Source: an uncultured Verrucomicrobiota bacterium (GTDB taxonomy: Bacteria > Verrucomicrobiota > Verrucomicrobiia > Limisphaerales > UBA9464). From it: a stretch of DNA of 40,796 nucleotides. The notes under the pieces were generated by a model. The model was not told the DNA's origin. It saw only the letters and a program-made list of their open reading frames with translations, and searched no databases. Made by a program: the position numbers and the translations under genes. The stretch lies in the NCBI GenBank assembly GCA_903939515.1, contig CAJAHH010000073.1, forward strand, positions 1-40,796, in the 5' to 3' direction. Within the stretch, counting starts at the first letter, position 1, and each line of letters starts with the position of its first letter. This document shows positions 7,469-16,200 of the stretch, piece after piece.

Positions 7469-7483
7469 TTAAGGGACAGGCTC
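7469..7483 (+). repeat. Dispersed repeat copy TTAAGGGACAGGCTC
   Basis: Third direct copy, an exact match to the 15-base form at 180-194 (other strand). Confidence 0.8.
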
Positions 7484-7552
7484 GCGAGTTTTTCAGAAGG
7501 ATGGAGGCAAGGTCTCGCTTGCCTGGACGGGGGGCAGACGTAGCTTAGCGCT

Positions 7553-7568
7553 CCCCGCTCTGGCGGGG
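7553..7568 (+). promoter_or_regulatory. GC-rich hairpin immediately upstream of gcvP
   Basis: CCCCGC (7553-7558) pairs with GCGGGG (7563-7568) around a four-base loop, ending 11 bases before the gcvP ATG. The 3' arm GGGG is the only Shine-Dalgarno-like sequence there, so the hairpin could mask ribosome binding. It lacks a T run, so it is not a terminator. Confidence 0.35.
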
Positions 7569-7579
7569 TTCTCCAATCC

Positions 7580-10447
7580 ATGAGCCTTGTGTCACTGTCT
7601 CAGCATCCTGATTCGTTCGCCCACCGCCATATCGGCCCCCGTCCTGAGGAGTGGGATGCCATGGCTCAAGCCTGTGGTCATGCTTCGTTGGATGCGTTGG
7701 TGGGAGCCGCTGTCCCCGAACTGATTCGCCGGAATGATTCAATGAGTCTCCCTCAGCCTTTGGGGGAAACGGCTGCCCTGGGTCGGTTGCGGTCCATCGC
7801 CGCCAAAAACCAAGTTTACAAGTCCTACATTGGACTGGGCTACCACGACACGATCACGCCGGCGGTGATCCAGCGAAATATTTTTGAGAATCCGGGTTGG
7901 TACACGCAGTACACTCCCTACCAGGCGGAGATCTCACAGGGCCGTTTGGAGGGATTGCTGAACTTCCAGACCATGGTGTGTGATCTGACGGGTCTGGACA
8001 TCTCCAACGCCTCACTTCTGGACGAGGCCACAGCATGCGCGGAGGCGATGACCCTGTGCCGTCGTGTCAAAGAGGCGGATGCCGATCGCAACACGTTCTG
8101 GATCGCTTCGGACTGCCATCCGCAAAATATTGATTTGGTGCGGACACGGGCCGAGGCGTTGGGCTTGCAGGTCGTGGTGGGTGATTGGCGCCAAGCCTCG
8201 CTCGGGCCCGAGGTATTCGGTGTCCTGATTCAGTACCCAGGGAGCTCGGGCGAGGTGGGAGATTATTCTCAATTGGTCCGGGCAGCCCACGAGGCAGGGG
8301 CTTTGGTGGTATTCGCTGCAGACCTGCTCGCATTGACGCTGTTGAAAACTCCGGGCGAATGGGGCGCCGATGTTGCCGTTGGTAGCGCTCAGCGCTTTGG
8401 AGTCCCGCTGGGTTTTGGTGGTCCGCATGCGGCCTATTTTGCGACTCGGGACGCATTCAAACGATCCATGCCGGGGCGCTTGGTGGGTGTCTCTAAGGAT
8501 TCCCGCGGACGCCCCGCCTTGCGCTTGTCGCTCGGGACCCGTGAGCAACATATCCGACGCGAGAAGGCGACCTCGAATATTTGCACGGCTCAGGCACTCC
8601 TGGCCAACATGGCCATGGCCTACGCGGCTTACCATGGGCCCGAGGGACTGATGGCCATTGCCCGCCGGGTTCATGGCCTGACGGGGCTTCTGGCGGCGGG
8701 TCTCCAGCGGTTGGGGTTGCGACTGGCCGCAGACACCTTCTTTGACACGCTCACAGTGCTGGTGCCCGATGCGACGCTCGTGCACAAGGCCGCTGAGGCG
8801 CTCCACATCAACCTGCGACGTCTGGATTCGCAGCGCATTGGAGTCTCGTTGGATGAAACCACCGGTTTGGAGGAGGTGCTGCAAATTCTCAGGGCCTTTC
8901 ACCGGGGCGAGATGTTGCCCTTCGCATTAGAGGACTTGGTGGCATGCGCTCCGGTGCTCCCGCAACGGTCCAGCACCTTTCTGACCCATTCAGTCTTCCA
9001 GAAGCACCGCAGCGAGACCGAGATGCTCCGGTATCTTCGGCGCCTCGAATCCAAAGACCTATCGCTGTGTCACAGCATGATCCCTCTGGGGTCCTGCACC
9101 ATGAAGCTCAACGCGTCTGCGGAGATGTTTCCGGTCAGTTGGCCGGAGTTTGGTGCCATTCACCCGTTTGCACCGTTGTCGCAAACCCGCGGTTACCAGC
9201 AGTTGTTTGAAGAGCTGGAAGCGTGGCTCGCCTCGTGCACCGGATTTGCCGGAGTTTCGCTACAACCCAATTCCGGTTCTCAGGGCGAATATGCCGGACT
9301 GCTCATCATCCGTGCTTGGCACCGCAGTCGGGCAGAAGGGCACCGGAATGTGTGCATCATACCGACCAGCGCTCATGGAACTAATCCCGCTTCAGCGGTG
9401 ATGGCCGGAATGACGGTGGTTCCGGTGGCGTGCGATCTCGAGGGCAATATCGATGTCGCTGATCTCCGGCAGAAGATCGATCAGCATCGGGGCGAACTGG
9501 CCGCTCTGATGATTACCTACCCCAGCACTCATGGTGTGTTTGAGGTGGCGGTGAAGGATATATGTCAGTGGGTCCATGAGGCCGGTGGCCAAGTCTACAT
9601 GGATGGAGCGAACATGAATGCTCAGGTGGGTCTGACCTCTCCGGGAACGCTCGGGGCCGATGTGTGTCACCTGAACTTGCACAAGACATTTTGTATTCCG
9701 CACGGAGGAGGAGGTCCTGGCGTGGGACCGGTTTGTGTGGCCGCACATCTCGTGGATTTCTTGCCTGGCCATTCGGTGGTGAATTTGGGGGGCGAAGATC
9801 CGATTGGTGCGGTCAGTGCGGCCCCATGGGGCAGCGCATCGATTTGCGTCATTTCGTGGATGTACATCCAGATGATGGGTGACAAGGGGCTCACCGCAGC
9901 CACCCAGGTAGCCATCCTGAACGCAAATTACATCGCGCAGCGACTGGAGCCCTATTTCCCGACGTTGTACCGGGCCAATGGGTGCGTTGCCCATGAATGC
10001 ATCTTGGACTTGCGTCAGTTCAAGAAGGTGACCGCCGAGGACGTGGCTAAGCGATTAATGGACTACGGGTTCCATGCACCCACCCTGAGTTGGCCGGTGG
10101 CGGGAACGCTGATGGTCGAACCAACCGAGTCGGAACCGCGGGCCGAATTGGATCGGTTCTGCGAGGCGATGATCGCAGTCCACGCCGAAATCGTGGAGGT
10201 GGAATCGGGTCAGGTGGATGCCAAGAACAATTTGCTCAAGAATGCGCCCCATACGGCGGATCAGATTGCTGCCGAGGCTTGGGATCGTCCCTACACCCGG
10301 GAACGGGCGGCGTTCCCGGTGGATGGCCTGAAGGATTTCAAGTTCTGGCCCGCGTCGGGTCGGGTCGACAATGTGTTTGGTGACCGAAATCTCGTCTGCT
10401 CCTGCGTCGGGATGGAGGCCTACAGCACACCCGCTTCGGAGCGGTGA
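7580..10447 (+). CDS. gcvP: Glycine dehydrogenase (aminomethyl-transferring), P protein of the glycine cleavage system
   Basis: This 955-residue single-chain P protein decarboxylates glycine and passes the aminomethyl group to the lipoyl arm of GcvH. The length is standard for the fused alpha-beta type. The N-terminal half opens with [13 protein letters not shown] and contains the [20 protein letters not shown] segment. The C-terminal half holds the PLP lysine in [17 protein letters not shown]. Other family blocks are [13 protein letters not shown] and [13 protein letters not shown]. gcvT and gcvH are not adjacent, so the system is split in this genome. I saw no glycine riboswitch upstream. 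A strong terminator follows 40 bases after the stop. Confidence 0.97.
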   Translation: MSLVSLSQHPDSFAHRHIGPRPEEWDAMAQACGHASLDALVGAAVPELIRRNDSMSLPQPLGETAALGRLRSIAAKNQVYKSYIGLGYHDTITPAVIQRNIFENPGWYTQYTPYQAEISQGRLEGLLNFQTMVCDLTGLDISNASLLDEATACAEAMTLCRRVKEADADRNTFWIASDCHPQNIDLVRTRAEALGLQVVVGDWRQASLGPEVFGVLIQYPGSSGEVGDYSQLVRAAHEAGALVVFAADLLALTLLKTPGEWGADVAVGSAQRFGVPLGFGGPHAAYFATRDAFKRSMPGRLVGVSKDSRGRPALRLSLGTREQHIRREKATSNICTAQALLANMAMAYAAYHGPEGLMAIARRVHGLTGLLAAGLQRLGLRLAADTFFDTLTVLVPDATLVHKAAEALHINLRRLDSQRIGVSLDETTGLEEVLQILRAFHRGEMLPFALEDLVACAPVLPQRSSTFLTHSVFQKHRSETEMLRYLRRLESKDLSLCHSMIPLGSCTMKLNASAEMFPVSWPEFGAIHPFAPLSQTRGYQQLFEELEAWLASCTGFAGVSLQPNSGSQGEYAGLLIIRAWHRSRAEGHRNVCIIPTSAHGTNPASAVMAGMTVVPVACDLEGNIDVADLRQKIDQHRGELAALMITYPSTHGVFEVAVKDICQWVHEAGGQVYMDGANMNAQVGLTSPGTLGADVCHLNLHKTFCIPHGGGGPGVGPVCVAAHLVDFLPGHSVVNLGGEDPIGAVSAAPWGSASICVISWMYIQMMGDKGLTAATQVAILNANYIAQRLEPYFPTLYRANGCVAHECILDLRQFKKVTAEDVAKRLMDYGFHAPTLSWPVAGTLMVEPTESEPRAELDRFCEAMIAVHAEIVEVESGQVDAKNNLLKNAPHTADQIAAEAWDRPYTRERAAFPVDGLKDFKFWPASGRVDNVFGDRNLVCSCVGMEAYSTPASER

Positions 10448-10486
10448 GATTGAGTTCTCTGGTTTAACTCATCATCGGTTGATGGA

Positions 10487-10512
10487 AAAGACCGCCTTCG
10501 GGCGGTCTTTTT
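10487..10512 (+). terminator. Intrinsic terminator after gcvP
   Basis: AAAGACCGCC (10487-10496), loop TTCG and GGCGGTCTTT (10501-10510) form a perfect 10-bp stem with a TTCG tetraloop, ending in a short T run. It ends gcvP and, being A-rich on the 5' side, could also act on transcripts from the tRNA side. Confidence 0.92.
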
Positions 10513-10713
10513 GCGATGACACCAGGGCTTTTCGGGTAAACGGCAATCTCTGGACCCAATGCGTAGGTTCTAGAAACAAGCGGGAAGGGTTCGGATCGAT
10601 CGGAGAATCGGTCGTTCAGTGAACCGACGGATTTTACAAAAATCACCAGATCCCGAAGGGAAGGGGTAGAAATTAGAACCACGGAGACAAAAGAAACTCT
10701 GGGGGTCGAGAGA

Positions 10714-10788
10714 TGGTGCGCGATACAGGGTTCGAACCTGTGACCCCTACCGTGTCAAGGTAATGCTCTACCACTGAGCTAACCGCGC
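10714..10788 (-). tRNA. tRNA-Val (anticodon GAC)
   Basis: Read on the minus strand, the cloverleaf is complete. The acceptor GCGCGGT pairs with ATCGCGC, the D arm is AGCTCAGTGGTAGAGC, and the anticodon stem TTACC/GGTAG encloses the loop TTGACAC (anticodon GAC). The T arm is ACAGG-TTCGAAC-CCTGT, and CCA is encoded at 10716-10714. The spacers on both sides (10513-10713 and 10789-10991) show no genes. Confidence 0.95.
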
Positions 10789-10991
10789 AACGTCTGAAGC
10801 GCGGCGAAGTTAGTTTTCGTACAGTTTAGTGCAAGGTTTTTGTTGTCCCATTTGCCGGCACAGGGCGGGCGCTGGGTTGCTCTGACTGCGAAGGGATGGA
10901 TTCGCGGAGACGTTTGCGGATCCCTATTGATCGTCAACTGGCACCAGATTCCGTTTTCCCCAAGTGGTGAGGGCCTTTAGCCTTCCGCTGC

Positions 10992-11729
10992 ATGAGTGCC
11001 TATTCGACCCGGTATTACGAGGGACTGAAGGAGGATTCCGCAGTTTCGGCGCGGGAGGTTGTCCCGTTGCTGCTGGGACTGATCTCGGCCAAATCGGTGG
11101 TCGATGTGGGGTGCGGGTCCGGTACCTGGGCGCAGGCCTATGCCCAAGCGGGTTGCGAGGTTCTTGGTATCGACGGTGATATCGTGCAGGTCGACCAACT
11201 CCTGATTCCGGGCGATCGGTTCCTCAGGAAGGATCTCGCGCAGCCGCTGCGCTTGGATCGGCGCTTCGACCTCGTCAACTGTCTGGAAGTAGCCGAGCAC
11301 CTCGACGGATCGCGCGCGGACAGTTTTGTGGCGGATCTTTGTTCGCTGGGGGATGCGGTGGCCTTCAGTGCTGCGATCCCAGGGCAAGGGGGGACTCACC
11401 ATGTGAATGAGCAATTTCAAAGCTATTGGATCGAGCGGTTTCGTTCACAGGGTTTTGTTCCGTTGGACTGTTTACGTCATCAGATTTGGGGCAATGACCG
11501 AGTGGCCTGGTGGTATGTGCAGAACTTGTTTTTGTTTGTCCGCGAAAGCCGTCTGGCCGATTACCCGAAGGCTCATGACGCGTCGCGACCTTGGCCGCAG
11601 GATCTCGTTCACCCGAGGGCCTATGTGACCGCGACCGTCCCCTCCCAGATGTCCCCACGGATGCTCAAGGAGCTGTTTTTCGCGCTGCCTTATTTTCCAG
11701 GCAAGATTCTCCAACATCTGCGGAAGTAG
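10992..11729 (+). CDS. SAM-dependent class I methyltransferase, substrate unknown
   Basis: This 245-residue protein has a Rossmann methyltransferase core. Motif I is VVDVGCGSGTW (residues 37-46), followed by the acidic end of beta-2 in VLGIDGD, and then a FDLVNCLEVAEHL motif III region typical of UbiG/Methyltransf_23-like enzymes. The C-terminal part (WWYVQNLFLFVRES) is common in methyltransferases found with glycan or secondary-metabolite genes. No such cluster is present here: it stands alone between a tRNA and a convergent sialidase-like gene. The ATG at 10992 gives a compact N-terminus; no strong ribosome-binding site is seen. The substrate cannot be inferred. Confidence 0.85.
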   Translation: MSAYSTRYYEGLKEDSAVSAREVVPLLLGLISAKSVVDVGCGSGTWAQAYAQAGCEVLGIDGDIVQVDQLLIPGDRFLRKDLAQPLRLDRRFDLVNCLEVAEHLDGSRADSFVADLCSLGDAVAFSAAIPGQGGTHHVNEQFQSYWIERFRSQGFVPLDCLRHQIWGNDRVAWWYVQNLFLFVRESRLADYPKAHDASRPWPQDLVHPRAYVTATVPSQMSPRMLKELFFALPYFPGKILQHLRK

Positions 11730-11839
11730 GCGAATCTGGGTGCAGCGCCGGTTCCGGAGGGGGGCAAGATCGAGGCTCCCGCGGCTCTGGCCCACCCTCT
11801 TGAACGGCCCGAGGCAGAGACGTTTTTTGGATCAACCGC

Positions 11840-12988
11840 TCAGGGTTTCACAAAGAGCCTGCGGTCGATTTCCTTTAGTGTGAATCGCACCGAGATAATG
11901 TAGGGCGATTTGCCTGCATCCCAGTGACCGTAGGTGGTGGCCAACACGGTTCCATCGCCTAGCACCTCAACACCCGGGTAAGCGCAATCCCAGGCATGTT
12001 GGTTGTCACCGAGGCGGATCCGGTACTGGCCCTCTCGGCCACTGAGAAGGTCCGAGAACTGGCCCACCCAGGCGATCCAATCCCCGGCGGTGACGGATCC
12101 CTTGGCCGTATCCCGGAAAGAGATCACCAGTCGTCCATCGCGCGCATACTTAGCGGTGTGCCGGTCACCGGTGAGGCTTGCCGGCAACTCCTTCGGATCG
12201 CTCCAAGTCGCACCTTCGTCCGTCGAAACGATGAAGTGGGAATTTAGTTTTCGACGGTTTTCACGCAACAACAGCACCAAGGTGCGCCCGTCCGGAGAAC
12301 GAACCGCGCCGGGTTCGCAGAGGTGGATTGCCGAATCGGACCAGAGAACACGCGGTTGCGACCAGGTCAGGCCACCGTCTTCCGAGCGGACCTGATACAG
12401 TCGAAAAATAGCTAGATTGGCGGGCTGGGCACCCTTGGAGATGTATCGCCCATCGTCGTGGAACCACGCCAGATAGTGGCCCGGTTTGTTCCGGACTGCT
12501 TCCACCGAGCCCATCACCACGATGCCACCCCAATCGCCTGCGGCCTTCAGGGGCGACCAGGAGGATCCGTCGTCTTCCGAGACGGAGAGTCGAGCCGGCC
12601 ACAGTCCGGACCAGACGATCAAGCGACGGTGCCCTGCAGCATCGATCACCCGGTGGATGGTGGGCGTTTCGAGGGAAGTGGCCCAGTTCTCGGGCACCGG
12701 TTGTCTTGGGCTCCAGGTCAGGCCGCCGTCGGTGCTCCGTTTGAGTTGAATGGCCCCCTTGCCGTGACCCTTGGGATACACGCAGAGGACCGTGTGACCA
12801 TCTTCCAAAAGTACTGTGGTGGGGTGTCCGAGGTATTGTCCTTCTTCCCGGTCCACGAGGATTTGTCGCTTCGCGTCGGATGCCAGATCCACCAGAGAGA
12901 TCTCGCCGAGGACGCTGAGGCTTAGGGACAGGCTCCAAAGCAGAACGGACAGCACGGAGAAGCCATGTCGATGGAACCGAGGGATCAT
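11840..12988 (-). CDS. Exported sialidase-like BNR-repeat protein
   Basis: This 382-residue six-bladed beta-propeller protein resembles exo-alpha-sialidases. Asp-box motifs (S-x-D-x-G-x-x-W) are clear in STDGGLTWSP, SEDDGSSWSP, SEDGGLTWSQ and STDEGATWSD. The N-terminus from the ATG at 12988 (MIPRFHRHGFSVLSV...) is a Sec-type signal peptide. An upstream in-frame TTG at 13024 would lengthen it pointlessly. A copy of the dispersed repeat (12922-12935) lies inside the signal peptide and codes for its hydrophobic Ser-Leu run. Sialidase activity is not assured, because the catalytic Arg triad and Tyr/Glu pair cannot be confirmed by eye; many PVC proteins of this type have unknown glycan substrates. 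It faces the methyltransferase gene convergently. Confidence 0.85.
   Translation of the reverse strand: MIPRFHRHGFSVLSVLLWSLSLSLSVLGEISLVDLASDAKRQILVDREEGQYLGHPTTVLLEDGHTVLCVYPKGHGKGAIQLKRSTDGGLTWSPRQPVPENWATSLETPTIHRVIDAAGHRRLIVWSGLWPARLSVSEDDGSSWSPLKAAGDWGGIVVMGSVEAVRNKPGHYLAWFHDDGRYISKGAQPANLAIFRLYQVRSEDGGLTWSQPRVLWSDSAIHLCEPGAVRSPDGRTLVLLLRENRRKLNSHFIVSTDEGATWSDPKELPASLTGDRHTAKYARDGRLVISFRDTAKGSVTAGDWIAWVGQFSDLLSGREGQYRIRLGDNQHAWDCAYPGVEVLGDGTVLATTYGHWDAGKSPYIISVRFTLKEIDRRLFVKP
12922..12935 (+). repeat. Dispersed repeat copy within a signal-peptide coding sequence
   Basis: TTAGGGACAGGCTC lies inside the sialidase-like gene. On the coding strand it reads GAGCCTGTCCCTAA and supplies the Ser-Leu-Ser-Leu core of the signal peptide. 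It forms an inverted pair with the copy at 13050-13062. Confidence 0.75.
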
Positions 12989-13049
12989 AAGCGAAATCAA
13001 ATACCACCAGTCTTTCGTCGCCAAGATCCGTTCTCAGAGGGCGCAAGGC

Positions 13050-13062
13050 AGCCTGTCCCTAA
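13050..13062 (-). repeat. Dispersed repeat copy (inverted)
   Basis: AGCCTGTCCCTAA is the reverse complement of the 12922-12934 copy, 115 bases away, in the spacer upstream of the sialidase-like gene. Confidence 0.75.
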
Positions 13063-13107
13063 GTGCGTTCGACGATGGATTCGTTGAGGCTCAGAGCTCG
13101 GATTGGT

Positions 13108-13226
13108 TCACGCGGAGGCGCAGAGGCGCGGAGCGAGCGGAGATGTTTTTGGAATTCAGGTCCATTGACTCAACTGGAAATAAATTCGGTGCTTCTCCCT
13201 CCGCGTTCTCCGCGCCTTCGCGTGAG
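13108..13226. repeat. Imperfect inverted repeat with roughly 30-base arms (MITE-like or REP-like)
   Basis: The left arm (13108-13137) starts TCACGCGGAGGCGCAGAG. The right arm (13196-13225), read on the other strand, starts TCACGCGAAGGCGCGGAG. The arms match at about 26 of 31 positions with one gap and flank a 58-base centre. The CGCGGAG-type arms suggest a second dispersed repeat family. A degenerate GGGACAGG-type element (GTCCCTGTCCCCGG, from about 13232) lies just beyond the right arm. Confidence 0.7.
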
Positions 13227-13273
13227 TCTAGGTCCCTGTCCCCGGCAACTGGTTGAAATATAACATTTGAGCC

Positions 13274-16200
13274 TTACGGGCTGATCAGGCGGAAGAAACG
13301 ACTCTCTTCCGGCACCTCTAATGTGAGGGTGCTGAAGCCGTTGACATTGCGAATTGGGTCGCGGATGTCGGACCACGTGGAGAGGTTGGTCGAGCTTTGC
13401 AGCCGGTAGGTTTGTGTTCCCAAGGTGAAGCGCACGATGCGCAGGGCGGGTGCCAGGATCACTGCGCCATCCACTGCCTCGGTGGGACGAAGCGGATTAT
13501 AACCGAATTGGAGTTCCTGGCCATCGGGCAATCCGTCGCCATCGGTGTCGGCAGTTTCGGGTGAAGTGCCGATGAGCAATTCGTAGCGGTCGTCCAGGCC
13601 GTCGCCGTCGGTGTCGCGGGGTTGAAGGGCGGCCACGGTGTGGAATCCGCCGGCCGAGAACAGCAGGGCGCCATTGGCTGAATCGGGAATGAGCAGGGAT
13701 CCGGCAGAATCTCCACCCCACGAAACAAGTTCACCTGAGTCGCGGAGGGCCACCGTATGATTGTAGCCGGCCTGGATGGCGACCACCCGCTCGAGGCCTG
13801 CGGGAATTCGCAACTGACCGTCTCCGTTGCCGCCCCAGGCGACGACCGAGCCGTCGGCGCACAGGACCACCGTGTGGGAATCGCCAGCAGTGACCGCGAC
13901 GACGTTTTTCAAACCCGCCGGAACCACGCATTGACCGGCCCGGTTGTTGCCCCAGCAGACGACCGTGCCGCCATCGAGGAGGGCGATGGCATGACTCCAA
14001 CCAGCGGCGATGGCGCGCACGTTTTGAAGTCCGGACGGGATATTGAGCTGCCCGTTGTAGTTGGTGCCCCAGGCGGTGACCGTGCCGTCGGCCAGCAAGG
14101 CAAGGCTGTAGTCGCCGCCGGCCGCGATGGCTGTGACCGGGGCACTGAATACCGGTGCGGTGGCTTGCCCAGACGTATTGCGTCCCCACCCGGTGACATG
14201 TCCGTCGGCGTCGAGGGCCAGCGAATGGTTGCCGCCGGCCGCGACGGCGACGACGGATTGCAAGGTGTTGGGAACGGACAACTTGCCGTCGGTCGAATCA
14301 CCCCAGGCCACCACGGTGCCGTTGGTTTGCAAGGCCAGCGTGTGCCAGGTTCCGGCGCTGATTTGGCGGAGTGTGCCCAATGATTTCGGCACGGAAGTCT
14401 GCCCGAGACTAGAGTCGCCCCAGGCCAGGACGCTGCCCTTGATGAGGCCCTGGTCGGCATTGCTGCGGTCAGGCCCCTGGAGACGGTAGAAGGCCTGAGC
14501 AGGAAGGGTATTGGTGAAGCGGCGGGACCATCCATTGGTCTCGCGATGGAGTTCCTCTAAATCTCCCCAGACCACGCCGTCTTGGGATCCCTGAAGACGG
14601 TAGCCCTCTCCGCCAAGTGCGAAGCTCCTCAGGGCGATCGACGGTTCGAGGCCCAACCATCCATCGGGTCGCTCTGTGGCGATGGCCGGATCAAAACCGT
14701 TTTGCAGTTCAGTTCGGTCGCCCAGTCCGTCGCCATCGGTGTCTGCGAGGCTCGGGCTAGAGCCGAGTCGATTTTCGATACCATCCTCCAGACCGTCGTT
14801 GTCCGAGTCCGGGTCGGCAGGGTCGGATCCATTGGCCCGCTCCACCGAATCGGCCAACCCGTCGGTGTCTGCGTCAGGCAACCGTTGAAGGGCCACCAAG
14901 TGATGGGCTCCGCCGGCCAGTTGCTCGATGCGTTTCAACCCGGTGGGCACTCGCCAGGCGAGGGCATTGGTGTCACCCCAGACCGTCACCGATCCATCGG
15001 GTGTCACAGCCGCTCCGATGGAGGCTGTGGTGGCAATGTTCAGCGCCGGCGTGGCCTCGCGTGAGGGGTTTCCGGCTGAGCCTGGGGTGGCTGTTACCGC
15101 GCCGTTGCGGTGGAGCAGGAGGCCTTGGTCTTCTCGTGAGGCAAATCCGACGATGCCCGTGAGGTTGGTGAGTCCGGGGCGACCTACCGTACGGAATTGG
15201 CCGGAGGTACTCGTCCAGCCTGAGGCGGTGGCACCGGCTAGGATGCGCGTGCCCGTGCGTCCATTTAAATTGGTTTGACCTGCTGTGGCGTCACCCCAGG
15301 CCCAGATCTTGCCATTTCGGTCGAGAGCCAGGGTGTGCAGGTCGCCGGCGGCAATGGCCATGGCGTTGGTAAGCCCGGCTGGAACGGTAGCCTGTCCCCA
15401 AGTGTTATCGCCCCAGCAAATCACCTGACCCGCGGCGGTCAGGGCCACCGAATGAGCCGCCCCGGCGGCGATGGCCACCACGGAGCTCAGGTCGGTGGGA
15501 ATACGAGCCTGTCCCTGAGAATCTTGTCCCCAGGCGACCACGGTGCCGTTGGTGCGGAGCGCCAGGGAATGACCGAAACCCGCAGCCACCGCGGTGACGA
15601 GGCCGATGTTACCGGGCAGCGTCGTTTGGCCAAAGGTGTCGTCGCCCCAGGCTACTACGGTGCCCACGATGCGCTCGGGCGAGGGTGATCGCGGGAATCG
15701 CAGGACTTCGACCCGCAAATTTCGGCTGGTTTGGATCCGGGTGGTTGCATCGAGAGAGGCTTCCAGACGGTAGATTCCGCCTTCTTCAGGAAGGATGTCG
15801 TGCAGGACCAGGTTGGCGTTGGTCTGGCCTGCCAGGGCCTTGCCGTCGCGGAACCACTGGAATGAGGGAGCCTTAGCGGCTACGACGGGGGGTGTGGGAG
15901 GAGAATTTGTGATGCTACCGCCCGTACCCGTTCCCGGATCTGTGCCGGGGTCTGTGCCGGGGTCTGCATTCGGATCCACCGGCGGAGTCGGCGGTAGGAC
16001 GACGGGTGGTGGCACCACGGCGGCGGTTGCAGTGGCTGGTTTCAGGGCGACTGCGCGCAGGACTAGCCTGTCCCCGGCAAGGACTTGGCGATCGCGCTCG
16101 AGCAACGCAAAGACCGGATAACTTTCGTCCGAAGACGGATTGGTGCCCGCAGCCAGTTCCGCTCCGTCTGGGGAACCATCGGAGTCGCTGTCCGGGTCCA

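Larger units (their letters stand above)
7234..7579. other. Divergent spacer between hisC and gcvP
   Basis: No gene is evident. The stretch holds three direct copies of the dispersed repeat at intervals of 94 and 102 bases, and a CCCCGC/GCGGGG hairpin (7553-7568) just before gcvP. Both divergent promoters must lie here, but no clear -35/-10 pair is visible. Confidence 0.6.

Noticed and set aside
7273-7483. CRISPR array made of the repeat copies at 7273, 7367 and 7469
   Set aside because: The shared repeat is only about 14 bases, the spacing is about 80-90 bases of unique sequence, and copies occur widely outside the cluster; no cas genes are present.
7234-7579. Glycine riboswitch upstream of gcvP
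   Set aside because: No conserved glycine aptamer core was found; only dispersed repeats and a GC hairpin are present.
15506-15516. AGCCTGTCCCT within the RCC1 protein gene, and similar motifs at about 15390, 16065 and 16750
   Set aside because: These are explained by recurring Gly-Gln-Ala or Gly-Asp-Arg codons in the protein repeats, so I do not list them as separate dispersed-repeat features.
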